Shown here: positions 6,433-6,477 of the stretch, piece after piece
How the letters are laid out: every line of letters begins with the position of its first letter
How positions within the stretch are numbered: the first letter of the stretch is position 1
From: an uncultured Oscillibacter sp.
Lineage (GTDB): Bacteria; Bacillota; Clostridia; Oscillospirales; Oscillospiraceae
Length of the DNA stretch: 6,477 bases
Reading direction: 5' to 3'
Assembly: GCA_905233795.1 (NCBI GenBank)
Contig: CAJOFP010000140.1
Span: 1 to 6,477, forward strand
Program-made: the position numbers and the translations under genes
The notes under the pieces: generated by a model
Seen by the model: only the letters and a program-made list of their open reading frames with translations
The model's database searches: none
Told to the model about the DNA's origin: nothing

Positions 6433-6460
6433 ACAGCGAACGCCAAGCGGCGGACGCTGT
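6433..6460. other. GC-rich hairpin at the right edge: 5' leader stem, or terminator for the - strand
   Basis: ACAGCG/CGCTGT (6 bp) and CGCC/GGCG (4 bp) stack around an AA/GA internal mismatch and an AAGC tetraloop. On the + strand no T-run follows (CAAAAACAAAATAAG), so it does not terminate the amidase transcript; it would instead form the extreme 5' end of RNA from the promoter just upstream. On the - strand the stem is followed by ATTTTTATATT, so it could terminate a leftward gene beyond the window. The two readings cannot be separated here. It is the only GC-rich stem I noticed outside genes. Confidence 0.6.
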
Positions 6461-6477
6461 CAAAAACAAAATAAGCG

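Noticed and set aside
6336..6477. - strand open frame entering from the right edge and ending near 6340
   Set aside because: The translation is low-complexity from A/T-rich DNA and crosses the hairpin; no family resemblance.
1..6477. CRISPR array, tRNA, rRNA, insertion sequence or prophage att site
   Set aside because: I looked for spaced direct repeats, tRNA-like cloverleaf ends, transposase motifs and paired flanking repeats and saw none.

Overview
The window is a stretch of bacterial chromosome with every supported gene on the + strand. The core is a de novo pyrimidine (UMP) biosynthesis cluster: the 3' end of pyrD, then pyrF, a membrane acyltransferase, pyrE, pyrB and pyrI. It is followed by tgt (tRNA-guanine transglycosylase) and a CwlD-like N-acetylmuramoyl-L-alanine amidase. 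The gene set suggests a Firmicute, most likely a Clostridia-type anaerobe: the pyrD tail looks like the class 1B type, pyrB is paired with a zinc-binding pyrI, and the amidase resembles the spore-cortex enzyme CwlD, which hints at a spore former. The genus cannot be read from the window.

Layout: 1-164 pyrD tail; 265-993 pyrF; 1118-2227 acyltransferase; 2281-2826 pyrE, whose C-terminus is broken by a frameshift and probable deletion; 2986-3903 pyrB; 3920-4339 pyrI; 4378-5511 tgt; 5616-6335 cwlD-like amidase; 6336-6477 no gene, but a plausible promoter whose transcript would begin with a GC-rich hairpin. Apart from the tight pyrB-pyrI (16 nt) and pyrI-tgt (38 nt) junctions, gaps are 50-160 nt and almost pure A/T. 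No classical GC-stem plus T-run terminator is visible on the + strand between genes, so read-through along the cluster is plausible.

The genes here cover four steps of UMP synthesis: aspartate transcarbamoylation (PyrB with regulatory PyrI), dihydroorotate oxidation (PyrD), orotate phosphoribosylation (PyrE) and OMP decarboxylation (PyrF). PyrC, PyrK and carbamoyl-phosphate synthetase are not in the window. Tgt acts in queuosine modification of tRNA and the amidase acts on the cell wall; neither has an obvious metabolic link to pyrimidines.

No novel multi-gene system is evident. The points most worth a second look are the broken pyrE C-terminus with its intact tail in the -1 frame, the acyltransferase inside the pyr cluster, and the promoter/hairpin arrangement at the right edge.
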